Positions 43,954 through 54,885 of a stretch of DNA of 64,000 nucleotides are shown here, in pieces. Numbering within the stretch: the stretch's first letter is position 1; the number at the start of each line of letters is the position of its first letter. The position numbers and the translations under genes are program-made. The DNA is from Phaeosaccion multiseriatum (taxonomy: Eukaryota > Ochrophyta, other classes), in contig OZ218960.1 of NCBI GenBank assembly GCA_965112735.1, positions 1,240,001 to 1,304,000 of the forward strand, written 5' to 3'. The notes under the pieces were generated by a model. That model ran no database searches. It saw only the letters and a program-made list of their open reading frames with translations, and had not been told where the DNA came from.

Positions 43954-45165
43954 GAGAAGTCCTCCCCTCAACCTCACTTCACTCCGCTCCATTCCCGTCC
44001 ACTCAACTCCACGCCCTCGCCCAGGCCCGTTCCCACTCCCCTCCCACCCCCAACTCCACCCCCACTCCACCTTTTCATACCTGAAAGCTTTCTTCAGAGC
44101 CTTGCTCCCTACCGTTGGGCTGCAAAAGACCCTCCCGCGCACCTGCACCAGTCCTCCATCCGAGGCCTTGGCCCACTCCTTCACCTCCTTCTTCGATCCA
44201 TCCTCCGACGCCGCTTGGTACTCCTTGTGCTGGTTGACCTTCAGTACTACGTCAAGGGCGGCGACGGTGGCCAGTGCCGATCCTAGACTGTGTCCGCTCA
44301 TAGTGATGGTGTCTACCTTACCCACACCCTTGTTATCCTTGCTGCCACCAACTTGCAGATACTCCTCAACAACACCCATGACGGAGGCCATCAGCGAAGT
44401 GTCTAACCCAAAGTCCTCCACCACCTTCTTGTCCTGTGCGGGTTGTGCGACGTTTTTGAGCCCAGGGAGGCCTTGGGATACCTGTGTGTGTAAGTCAATC
44501 AACCACGGAGTGCCATCGATTAGAGAACGATGGAAGGAAGGAAGGAAGGAAGGAAGGAAGGAAGGCAGTACTCGACAGGCAGCTTCGCAATCGGTGAATG
44601 CAGCGTGATCACAGTGAGCGGGCCAAGTAACATGATGGTGTGTGTCGACTACAAGACTAACTGCCACTGCTTACCTCAGCCAGGAGGCTGCCGATATCGC
44701 CTGCCCACGAGGAATCGGAGTCCTCGCCCATGCTGGAAAACTCATCGTCGTCCCCATCACGTGAGTAGAGCCCCAAGAACCCCCTGTGAGTGAGTGAGTG
44801 AGTGAGTGAGTGAGTGAGGGAGGGAGAGGAGGAGGAGCAGGGAGATAAGGGGGGGTCAGGAGGAGGAAGAGGAGGAGGGGAAGGGGGAGGAGGAGCAGGG
44901 ACGAGGAGCAGGAGGGGGAGGAGGAGCAGGAGGAGGAGGAGGAGAAGGAGGAGGACGAGGACGAGGAGGAGCCCTCCACCCGTCTTGGCCTCCCGTATGT
45001 ACCTACCTGTGGATGCCAATGTTGTAACACTCCTTGCCCTTGTGCTCTGTTTTGATCGGCAGGAGGGGCATGAGGACGAGCCAGCGCAGCCAAGACACCC
45101 ACTTCTGCTCCCTCTCCTTGCGCTTGTGCCAAAGGACCTGTTTTGCGACCCACCCGTCACACATC

Positions 45166-45230
<65 letters not shown>

Positions 45231-46435
45231 GCAGGCCGACGGAAAGACAGAGAGAGCACAGCATATGGAGGGAGAGGTTGAAGGGGGGGAGAGTAAGGGA
45301 GAGTAGAGGCATATGGGGGAAGAGGGATGTAGAGGCGTATGGGCTTACTCACCATGCCGGCCTTGGCGTCCTCCTGCCACTCCATCGGGGTGAGTGTTCC
45401 TCTGAAGATGATGCTCAGGTCTTTAGTGCTCTCTGAGTAGCCCACAAAGCCGGCGAAGGTGGACTCCGCGGGGTCGGGATCGTCCACAGCCGCCAACAAA
45501 GCACTCGCGGTGGAGTAGAGCACTTTGACAACGACAAAGTCCTCAGGGAGGCTCTTGACGTTGGACTGGGGTGATGGATGCAGGGGGGGGGGGGGAGGGA
45601 GGAAGGGAGGGAGGGACGGAGGGAGAGACACAGAGGAGATGGACAGGCAGTGGGTGAGAGAGAGTCACGGGTGGAAGGAGGGAGGGGGGCGGGGGGCCAG
45701 GGAGAGAGGCAGACATGGAGGCCGCGCGGGGAAGAGGGAGGGGTGTGTACGGTTGCACGAGAGGAAGAGGCGAGGCAGTGCTATGTACGGGTGGGTCTAC
45801 TCATGACAACTGACACGCCCGTCCTCTCCTCCTCCCCCTCCTGTTCCTCTTCTCCCTTCTCCTCGTCCTACCTGTATGAACTTCCCGAGCAGATCTCTGA
45901 TGGCCTTGTTATCGTCATCCAGTTTCCCGTTCCCAAGGATACAGTTCCCGTAGTTTCTGTTCGTCGCCAGTGGGGCAATGGGGGGGGGGGGGGGGGGGAG
46001 GAGGAGAAGGAGAAGGAGCAGCAGAAGAAGAACAAGAAGAAGAAGAAGAAGAAAGAAGAAAGAAGAAAGAAGAAAGAAGAAGAAGAAGAAGAAGAAGAAG
46101 AAGAAGAAGGAGAGAGAAGGACGGCATGTTAGAGAAGCAAGAAGCCGCAATGGGAAGCATCATGGAGATGGAGGAACGGGAGGCAAATATGTATGTAAGC
46201 AGATGGGCAGAGAGTCAGACCGACCCTTCCCCCCCCCCTCTCTCGCTCTCTCTCTCCCTCCCCCTCCTCTCCTCCTACTCACTTGTTGGTCGAGTCAGTG
46301 ACGAAGAGATCGTACACGGCTTGCACCATTTCTCCGTACATTACGTCCCCCCCCACATCATCCGCCCGGAGCATGTCCTCCTTGACCTTTTCCACCTCAT
46401 TGGGCCGCTTTACTCGCATACCGAGGTAGATTCTG

Positions 46436-46469
<34 letters not shown>

Positions 46470-47510
46470 CACACAGAGAGAGAGAGAGACAGACACACAC
46501 AGAGAGAGAGAGAGAGAGTGGTACGAGGGCGGGAGGAGGCGAGATGGGGCGAGGAGCGATGGGAGTGTTCAGAGAGGAAAGGTGTTTCCCCCCTTCCTTT
46601 ACCGCTACGCAGGCCGTTAGTTGTTCACCTTCCCCCACCGCAGCAGCCCCCCCCCACACCCCTCCCCATAGGCCCCAACAGCAGCACTTACTCCAGATAC
46701 TTGTAGACGGAGAGTGCTCCCATCACCACCAATGCACCCACAATGGCCTTCTTGTTGCTTCCCTCGGGGAGCATGTCCACGACTCCGACGAGCTTGGACA
46801 CAGCGCCGAACACGGGACCAAGGAACATTTCTTTCAAGGCACCGACGAGCCCCCCTCCCGCATCGCTGAGTAGGAGGACGAGCGACGGAGGCAGGAGCAG
46901 TAGACGAACAAGAAGATCGGCTCAGCGAGGGTGTGGAGAGGAGGGGGTGTTAGGTATGGATGAGTGAGCCCTTCCTGGCTGCTCTCCATTTCATTTAGCA
47001 CCTTTCGCCACCTCCTCCTCATCCAGCAGCCCAGCAGGTCGCATCGGAGAGGAGGCTTCCTGTGGTATCAATGGTATCAGTAGCCTCCGTTGCCCCCTCC
47101 TGCCGCCTGCATTCGGCTTGCTTAGCTGCACCTTCCCCCAAGCAACATCTCTCCTCCCTTCAAGGAACACTATCGCATCGGAGAGGGAAAGGACTGCTCA
47201 TGTCAGTGCAGACGCACCTGAGGTTCAGCTGCGGCATGTCAATCGTCGACGGGCCAAGAAGGTTGAGTTGCAGAGCGCTTGATGCTGTTGCTGCGGCCTG
47301 TGCACGTGATCCCGGCCCTCGGGATGCTCCATTCGCCCCCCTTCCTGCCAGTGGTCTTCTCTGGCCATATCCTCGGCCTCCGCTGACTGCTGCTGCTGCT
47401 GCAGGTGCAGCTGGATTGAGGAAGGCCGCAGCTGGGGCATCGAGCAGTAGCACACAGAGCACAAGGACGGCTTTGCCCGCGCAGCAACCACCACTACGCA
47501 GCTCAGGCAT
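42214..47510 (-). CDS. Class-3 (Lipase_3) alpha/beta-hydrolase lipase with plastid presequence, 12 exons
   Basis: Exons 47510-47218, 46865-46692, 46432-46283, 45956-45872, 45565-45353, 45137-45007, 44783-44675, 44481-44081, 43676-43656, 42900-42777, 42617-42480 and 42327-42214 are in phase and give about 650 residues. The N-terminus has a hydrophobic signal (AVLVLCVLLL) ending DAPAAAF|LNP, an ASAFAP-like plastid motif. Features of the family: FAGFVGYS with LSIIFRGT (oxyanion strand), the nucleophile elbow TMSGHSLGSALATVAALD with Ser at about 450, and DPVP near 537 for the acid. These enzymes hydrolyse acylglycerols or galactolipids; substrate cannot be told. Exon 9 is only 21 bases but required to reach the DPVP segment. 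A hydrophobic stretch in exon 2 (AIVGALVVMGALSVY) may anchor it. Confidence 0.8.
43141..43250. repeat. (TAG)n trinucleotide repeat with flanking (GGA)n
   Basis: About 100 bp of TAG/GTA units in an intron of the lipase gene; (GGA)n blocks lie on both sides (42992-43060 and 43328-43382). Confidence 0.9.
45165..45231. repeat. (CAGA)n tetranucleotide microsatellite
   Basis: About 67 bp of perfect CAGA units in an intron of the lipase gene. Confidence 0.95.
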
Positions 47511-47934
47511 CCTTTTTCTGGAGTGTGATATTCCTTCTCTTCATTTGGCCCCTCGTGCTTTACCTGCATGCTTACCTTGAAGCGGTGAAGAGGTGACGAG
47601 AAGGAAAGTCAGAAAATTTACAACACCCCGAATGACCGCAACTTCGCGTTGCGAAAAACTGGTCGGGGGAGGCACATGTTCCGTGAGAGAGAACCTACGC
47701 CAGTTGGTGATATGATAGGAGGTTCACAGGGTGCTGGCTTCCGTGCGTGCGCGTGCGTGCGCGCGTGTGTGTGTGCGTGTGTATAATGTGTGTGTGATTG
47801 CGTGTGTGTGCCAGGCTCTAACTTGTTCGCAATTCCGGACATGAAGTGTCCATACTCCACTCGGCTTTGGACAAGGTTACAGTGTGTACCAGGCCGAAAA
47901 GAAAGAAAGAAAGGCTGGCTGGTCACCGGCTGTA

Positions 47935-48035
47935 ATCAGCAATCAGGCCGGCTGGAGCTGCCGATAATCAGTAATCAAGGCGGGCTGGCGCCATAAAAGG
48001 AATCAGATAATCTTGTCCAGGGCCGACTCCACACC
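47935..48035. repeat. Left member of a diverged inverted repeat pair
   Basis: Its reverse complement (GGCCCTGGACAAG, ATTATCTGATT, GGCGCCAGCC, GATTACTGATTA, CCAGCCGGCCTGATT) resembles 54672-54760, with small indels. The pair brackets the (GGA)n tract and the lipoxygenase gene. Confidence 0.65.
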
Positions 48036-48112
48036 CAGGGAGCTGCCTGTGCAAGGTGTTGAGGTTTGAACAGGTTGATGACGACCACCACCACGACGAT
48101 GCCGACGACGAC

Positions 48113-49797
48113 GAGGAGGAGGAGGAGGAGGAGGAGGAGGAGGGGGAGGAGGAGGAGGAGGAGGAGCAGGAGGAGGAGGAGGAGGAGGAGGAGGAGGAGG
48201 AGGAGGAGAAGGAGGAGAAGGAGGAGGAGGAGGAGGAGGAGGAGGAGAAGGAGGAGGAGGAGGAGGAGGAGGAGGAGGAGGAGGAGGAGGAGGAGGAGGA
48301 GGAGGAGGAGGAGGAGGAGGAGGAGGAGGAGGAGGAGGAGGAGGAGGAGGAGGAGGAGGAGGAGGAGGAGGAGGAGGAGGAGGAGGAGGAGGAGGAGGAG
48401 GAGGAGGAGGAGGAGGAGGAGGAGGAGGAGGAGGAGGAGGAGGAGGAGGAGGAGGAGGAGGAGGAGGAGGAGGAGGAGGAGGAGGAGGAGGAGGAGGAGG
48501 AGGAGGAGGAGGAGGAGGAGGAGGAGGAGGAGGAGGAGGAGGAGGAGGAGGAGGAGGAGGAGGAGGAGGAGGAGGAGGAGGAGGAGGAGGAGGAGGAGGA
48601 GGAGGAGGAGGAGGAGGAGGAGGAGGAGGAGGAGGAGGAGGAGGAGGAGGAGGAGGAGGAGGAGGAGGAGGAGGAGGAGGAGGAGGAGGAGGAGGAGGAG
48701 GAGGAGGAGGAGGAGGAGGAGGAGGAGGAGGAGGAGGAGGAGGAGGAGGAGGAGGAGGAGGAGGAGGAGGAGGAGGAGGAGGAGGAGGAGGAGGAGGAGG
48801 AGGAGGAGGAGGAGGAGGAGGAGGAGGAGGAGGAGGAGGAGGAGGAGGAGGAGGAGGAGGAGGAGGAGGAGGAGGAGGAGGAGGAGGAGGAGGAGGAGGA
48901 GGAGGAGGAGGAGGAGGAGGAGGAGGAGGAGGAGGAGGAGGAGGAGGAGGAGGAGGAGGAGGAGGAGGAGGAGGAGGAGGAGGAGGAGGAGGAGGAGGAG
49001 GAGGAGGAGGAGGAGGAGGAGGAGGAGGAGGAGGAGGAGGAGGAGGAGGAGGAGGAGGAGGAGGAGGAGGAGGAGGAGGAGGAGGAGGAGGAGGAGGAGG
49101 AGGAGGAGGAGGAGGAGGAGGAGGAGGAGGAGGAGGAGGAGGAGGAGGAGGAGGAGGAGGAGGAGGAGGAGGAGGAGGAGGAGGAGGAGGAGGAGGAGGA
49201 GGAGGAGGAGGAGGAGGAGGAGGAGGAGGAGGAGGAGGAGGAGGAGGAGGAGGAGGAGGAGGAGGAGGAGGAGGAGGAGGAGGAGGAGGAGGAGGAGGAG
49301 GAGGAGGAGGAGGAGGAGGAGGAGGAGGAGGAGGAGGAGGAGGAGGAGGAGGAGGAGGAGGAGGAGGAGGAGGAGGAGGAGGAGGAGGAGGAGGAGGAGG
49401 AGGAGGAGGAGGAGGAGGAGGAGGAGGAGGAGGAGGAGGAGGAGGAGGAGGAGGAGGAGGAGGAGGAGGAGGAGGAGGAGGAGGAGGAGGAGGAGGAGGA
49501 GGAGGAGGAGGAGGAGGAGGAGGAGGAGGAGGAGGAGGAGGAGGAGGAGGAGGAGGAGGAGGAGGAGGAGGAGGAGGAGGAGGAGGAGGAGGAGGAGGAG
49601 GAGGAGGAGGAGGAGGAGGAGGAGGAGGAGGAGGAGGAGGAGGAGGAGGAGGAGGAGGAGGAGGAGGAGGAGGAGGAGGAGGAGGAGGAGGAGGAGGAGG
49701 AGGAGGAGGAGGAGGAGGAGGAGGAGGAGGAGGAGGAGGAGGAGGAGGAGGAGGAGGAGGAGGAGGAGGAGGAGGAGGAGGAGGAGGAGGAGGAAGG
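48113..49797. repeat. Giant (GGA)n trinucleotide array, about 1.7 kb
   Basis: From about 48250 to 49794 the repeat is uninterrupted GGA (roughly 515 units). The first 135 bp contain a few GGG, CAG and AAG variants, and the right end degrades through GGAGACAT units. All six frames are open and give homopolymers (Glu, Gly, Arg or Ser, Leu, Pro), so these frames are not evidence of genes. It is fully purine on the plus strand. Confidence 0.95.
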
Positions 49798-50367
49798 AGA
49801 CATGGAGGAGGGAGGAGGAAGGAGACATGGAGGAGGAGGAGAAGAAGGAGGAGGAAGGAGGCTCGGAGGAGGAGGATGATGATGTGTTTGGCGAGGCAAA
49901 CGCGGCAGAGCACCCTATCCAAAGCCATCACTCCACTGCCACATCCGCCGACCACTACCATCCCCCATCCACTGCCATCCCTTCCCTCCCTCCCTCCCCT
50001 CCTTTACCGGTACAACTGCAAACCCTGCTCCGCTCTGCTGTGCTGTGCTGCTCCTTCCACCCCACCCAGGAGGCTGTTGGCTGCCCCCAGGCGGGGACCC
50101 GAGACTCGGGAAGATACGGCACTGAACAGAACGCCAAATGCATTACTTAAATCGTGAGTGAGGCAGCACCCGTATTGTAGGGCATTCCGTGGTGGCTGAC
50201 AGCATGACGACTCAGCCTACTGTCTCGTACTGCCTGTACGTAAATGAAAGAGAAGCATGCTCCCGAACCCAACTCAATTATCACCCCAAGCAAAACACTA
50301 CAAGTCAGGCACTCGCAGCTGAGCAGGGGCAAAGCAAGACGGCCCCCTTGCTTCTTCACACTCCATG
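49798..50367. other. Intergenic, downstream of the lipoxygenase gene
   Basis: Between the end of the (GGA)n array and the lipoxygenase stop codon; should hold its 3' UTR. No gene seen. Confidence 0.5.
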
Positions 50368-53118
50368 TTAAATGTTGATGCTCGAGGCCACCTTGCTGGG
50401 CAGCAGGACCTCATACGGAATGGTGGCGCCCTCGTTCCGCTTGTTGATGATGAGCTCCACCGCGTCCAAGTTGCGTTTCAAGTTGTTGTACACCGTGGGG
50501 TACTGCGAACGGAACTCCACCCACTCAATCGGATTGTTCGAGTTGGGGATGCGCTCGCCAATCTGGTCCAAGGTGGGGTTCTCAGGCGAGGCCAAGAGCC
50601 AAGACACCAGTCCCTGGAAGACGGCGATTCCAAACCCGCGCGGATCGGTGCCACCGGGCACAGCAGCGAGGATATCAGCCGTGGTGATGTCCTCCTCGCC
50701 GTCGGGAACGCCCGCGAAGATGGAAGCAGGGCGGTTGATTGGGGTCGCCGTGTACGGGTATTGCACATAGTTGAGGGCCGAGTGTTGAGCAGAGGCTGCC
50801 CAGACGATGGTGGTGAGCACCTTGACGAGCAACTGCTTCTCCGCAATACTCTCCGGAAAGCCGGAAATGTCCGCCTTGGTACACGCCTCGGTGCACCACT
50901 CTTGAATAATCTTGTCTGCCTTCACGTCCGCGTCGGACTCGTAGATTTCATCAACCATGTCCGAGCAGTAGCTCCACAAGGTGTCCCAAATGAGGTATCC
51001 GTCATCACGATAGCGGTACCCCTTAAACTCGTCACTGCGGCTAAAGCCGCGCTTAGCCAGCTCGTCAGGCAGCCCCCATGTCATGAAATCGTAGTCGACA
51101 AAGGCCTCCTCGATCAGTTGCACCCCCTGAGCGGTGCCGACGGCAAGGGTTCCATCCGTAATGGCGCCTTCATCCGCCACGAGAGTTTGGCGCCCCAGGT
51201 AGTTGATGCCGATGCTGCCGCGAAAGTGAGGCTTGAGGAAGTCCCCGAGGGGGTGCTTGTTCTTCTCCAGCACGTTGTGGCACGCAACAACCATCGGCTC
51301 GACGGCCAGGTGCGTAAAGCCCAGGTGGTTGGTGAACTGATGGACTTGATTGTCAGCGCAGTTGACATGCAGCTTGGCGAAGAGGTACTTGTTGGGTGTG
51401 CTCGAATCCGGCGTGTACACAGGCGCATCCTCCCTCTCCGGCTCCAACAGAATCCCCAGGACGGAGAGCTCCTCGGCACCAGTGCGGTAGATCAACATGG
51501 TTGGAGCATAGAGTGTGACGCCGTTGAGGTTCAGATCCATATGGCGGAGGGGCTTGTAGTCCAAGACGTAGAGACGCTTCTCCTCCACGAGCTTGTCCAC
51601 GTCCGAGCCATCCTTCGCCTTGAGTGCGAGGAGCTTGGCGGGAAGACCGGCCTTGTCCTCGCCCCCCACCACTCGGGCTTGGATAGGGTTGAGGCCAGCA
51701 AAGATTTGCCGGAGGAACTCCTCGTCTTGCGCCCAAAGGTTGTTGTTCAGGATGCTCGGTATCGGAATGTGTCCTCCTTTGCCCTCCTTTGAGAAGTAAG
51801 CGGCATAGCGCTCGTAGGTGCTGGCCACCGGGATGAGCCGACGTTGCAGATCGAACTGCGTCTCAATGTACTCGAAGATAGCGTTGAAGATAAGCCCAAC
51901 CTTGCGAGGAGGAAGCACCTCCGAGCGGGGCAGACCCTTGACGTTGGTGGGCAGGCCTGCTGCCTTGCGGGCGTACTCCCAAACGGGCAGCTCCGGTGCC
52001 GAAGCGAACTTGAGAATGTCAAACGCACGACTCTTGAGGAGATCGACTGCTCCCTGTAGCTTCTTGAGCGACTGCACCTCCTGCTGGGCCTTGGACAGGG
52101 GCAAGACGTCACCTGTTCGCAAGGTCAGCTCCAGGTCCACAGTCACTGTGGCACCCTCCTTGCCGCCTTCAAGGTCCAGCGTCATCGTGACGGGCTCACC
52201 ACTGGTGAGGCCCTCCTTCTGAATGTCTACAACGGCGTTGCCGAGCCACCTGTCGATGCCCATCTCACGCTCGTACACTGTGATGAGGGCCTTGCTATCC
52301 TCCTTCAGCACGTCGAAGCAAACGGGCGCGGCGCGAAAGGAAGGAGAGCTTCCAAACTCCTTGGACTTGACGGTTACCGGCGGCGCTCCGTCCACGGCAA
52401 TGTTGGCGTAGGATGTAACCAAGAGGTTGGACGAGAGATTCTCCCCACTGACCACCGTCACGTCCAGCGTGCCCAGGGAAGGATTGATCGTACTCTGCAA
52501 GTGATCAATCCCATCCTTGTAGCCTTTCGCTTGGGCGCCGACAAGCATGTTGACGGCGGGGGAGTCGGTCCAAGAGCGCCACAAAACGTTTGTTGAGTCA
52601 CCGTTGGCAGTGAGAGAAACCACCGTCTGGATAGCCTCAATCTTGAACGGAAGGCCTTTCATCGAGACGAGGTCGTAGCGCAACACATAATTGCTGGGGT
52701 CACGGGCCACCAACACTTCCTTGGTGGTCAAGCTGGGGCGGTCCTTGAAGACGAAAGTGCGGGTGTCGCCAATGTCGTTGCCCGTAGACTCATAGTCGGT
52801 GTAGATGGGCCACCAGTCGTTCATGCCCTCGAAGTTGGAGAGGAGTCCCCACACCTTGTCGATGGGTGCATCGACCGTTCCAGTAGCAATGGCAGTGGCG
52901 GTACCGTCGGGAATGGTCGCCGCTGTGGCGGCAGGAGGAGCAAGGGTGTGTGAAGCTCCTGCTGCTGCTGCTGGTGTTGAACTTTTCGCAGATGCCCGCG
53001 CCATCGACTGGCGACTGCTGACAGGGGAGTGGTCGAAGGGCGCGATGGGTGCGAACCCCTCTGACAGCAGGGTAGTGGTCGCGGCCGCGATGGCCAGGAC
53101 CATCAGCTGGAGCCTCAT
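50368..53118 (-). CDS. LOX: Plastid-targeted lipoxygenase with START-like and C2-like N-terminal domains, intronless
   Basis: One exon of 916 residues from ATG 53118. Residues 1-24 are a signal ending in SEGFAP, the classical ASAFAP plastid motif. Residues 70-222 read like an SRPBCC/START-type lipid-binding domain (ATGTVDAPIDKVWGLLSNFE, then MNDWWP, YKDGIDHLQSTI). Residues 225-345 look like a C2 or PLAT beta-sandwich (LDVTVVSGENL, CFDVLKEDSKALITVYERE). The catalytic domain is complete: NHLGFTH gives iron ligands His598 and His603, HSALNYVQYPY gives His779 and Asn783, and the chain ends in Ile916, as in functional lipoxygenases. It should dioxygenate polyunsaturated fatty acids to hydroperoxides, the first step to oxylipins. 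Lack of introns contrasts with the lipase and squalene synthase neighbours. An upstream in-frame extension exists, but the ATG at 53118 is where the presequence begins. Confidence 0.9.
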   Translation of the reverse strand: MRLQLMVLAIAAATTTLLSEGFAPIAPFDHSPVSSRQSMARASAKSSTPAAAAGASHTLAPPAATAATIPDGTATAIATGTVDAPIDKVWGLLSNFEGMNDWWPIYTDYESTGNDIGDTRTFVFKDRPSLTTKEVLVARDPSNYVLRYDLVSMKGLPFKIEAIQTVVSLTANGDSTNVLWRSWTDSPAVNMLVGAQAKGYKDGIDHLQSTINPSLGTLDVTVVSGENLSSNLLVTSYANIAVDGAPPVTVKSKEFGSSPSFRAAPVCFDVLKEDSKALITVYEREMGIDRWLGNAVVDIQKEGLTSGEPVTMTLDLEGGKEGATVTVDLELTLRTGDVLPLSKAQQEVQSLKKLQGAVDLLKSRAFDILKFASAPELPVWEYARKAAGLPTNVKGLPRSEVLPPRKVGLIFNAIFEYIETQFDLQRRLIPVASTYERYAAYFSKEGKGGHIPIPSILNNNLWAQDEEFLRQIFAGLNPIQARVVGGEDKAGLPAKLLALKAKDGSDVDKLVEEKRLYVLDYKPLRHMDLNLNGVTLYAPTMLIYRTGAEELSVLGILLEPEREDAPVYTPDSSTPNKYLFAKLHVNCADNQVHQFTNHLGFTHLAVEPMVVACHNVLEKNKHPLGDFLKPHFRGSIGINYLGRQTLVADEGAITDGTLAVGTAQGVQLIEEAFVDYDFMTWGLPDELAKRGFSRSDEFKGYRYRDDGYLIWDTLWSYCSDMVDEIYESDADVKADKIIQEWCTEACTKADISGFPESIAEKQLLVKVLTTIVWAASAQHSALNYVQYPYTATPINRPASIFAGVPDGEEDITTADILAAVPGGTDPRGFGIAVFQGLVSWLLASPENPTLDQIGERIPNSNNPIEWVEFRSQYPTVYNNLKRNLDAVELIINKRNEGATIPYEVLLPSKVASSINI

Positions 53119-54543
53119 ATTGGACCTGTGACAAAAAAATGTTCCGTGGAAGAGCAACATGATAGGGAGCGAGTGAGGAGGGTAGCAGGGAGGACAATGC
53201 ATGCAGCCAGGGCTGGTGTTGGCCCCTGCTGCCTCTTCCCTCCCCGCCGTGTCAAAAGCTGCCCGCCCCTTTCGCTACATGGAGGCCGCCGCCCAAGGCA
53301 CAAGAAGAACAGCATTGGACCGCTCCTCCCCCTCCCCTCGCTCCCTCCCCACTGCTCGAGTCGAGACTCGCAGCAGAGCGATGCATGTGGTGAAGAAGGG
53401 CCACATACACCAGGTCACGCAACCGCCCCTTGAAGCTGCCCCCATCTTAGTAAACAAGCCCAACCCTGCACGGAACCCACTCCCCCCCCCCCCTCTCCCC
53501 TCTTCTTCCTCACGTTCGGCTCTTGGTTCTTCCTGCTGCTCCCTCGTCTGCCCCTCCTGTCCTGCCTGCTGGGGTGGCCCGCCCCTCGGCCTCTCTCAGC
53601 AGCAACAACCCTGCAGACCGCAGTCGCCTGCCTTCTTGCTTTGCTCCTGCATGCCAGAAAGGGAGGAGAAGAGAAGGAAGTGCATTTCACTTAGGAGTGT
53701 TCAGGCAGATCAAAAATAATAGCGGACCCCGTACCTCTCGCTCCTCCTCCTCCAATACCCTGCAAACACGACTTGCAAACGCCTTCTCCACTCTGGCTCT
53801 TTTGCTTGTATCGCCCACCAGACAAGGGGGGGGGCATTAGCCAGCAGTCTGCAAAAAAGCTTCAAGCTTCCGTCGGAGAGAAAACGGCGCGAAAATTAGG
53901 ATTGGGGAGAGAGCAAGGGGTAGCAATTGGGAGAGGATTAAAACAATAATTGACATCAAGCCTCCGCTGTGGTGCCCGCTGCTGCTGCGGCATTGCTCAA
54001 TCCAATTGCAACCAGCAGCAGCACAACTGCAATCCAACAATTGCAGCAGCAACAACAGCAGCAGCCAAAGCAATGGTAAGAATCTCGGCAGAATCTCGAG
54101 GGGTGTCGAGGGTGCTGCTGGGTAGACAGGAGGCGAGAAGCAAGAGATGAGAGAGCCTGCTCGAGAGAGAGTGCTTTACATCTGCTCTTCGTCTTCTCAG
54201 GCGGCACAGGGTCAGCCCCCCTCTCGCTGATTGGATGACCATGGTGCTGTTGGGGCTGGGGGGACGGAGGGGACGGAAGGAGGGAGGGAGGGAGGGAGGG
54301 TCGACCCCTGACGTGCTACCTGCTACCGCCGGCACCAGCCGGCATGCGACCTACCACCGCATCCGGCCTTGATCTGCTACCAGCCGACCAGGCAGCCGAC
54401 CGGCCAACCATTTTCAGTTTTCAGTTTTCAGGAAAAAAAAAAGCTTGAAGGCCAACCAGCCGGCCGGCCAAACATCAGCTGCCACCGCCGGCATGAGCTA
54501 GCTGCTACCTCCTCCCTCGATGCATGCCCAGCGCAGGTCTCTG

Positions 54544-54760
<217 letters not shown>

Positions 54761-54885
54761 ATATGACCGGTTTGGAAGGAAAAAAAAAAAAAAAAAAAAA
54801 TCTCAAAGGATCTCTAGATGGCACCTAATGGCGCTCACGTAGCCCTTTACTCATCTCTCTTCTTCCCTCTCTACAGCCTGTCCCC

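Noticed and set aside
45165-45231. Possible CRISPR or minisatellite array
   Set aside because: It is a simple (CAGA)n microsatellite.
48056-49961. Five very long open frames (600-690 codons) on both strands
   Set aside because: They translate the (GGA)n array into homopolymers in every frame; a trinucleotide repeat without a stop is open by construction.
50365-51792. Plus-strand frame of 475 codons
   Set aside because: Exact antisense of the lipoxygenase catalytic domain; composition is a codon-bias shadow.
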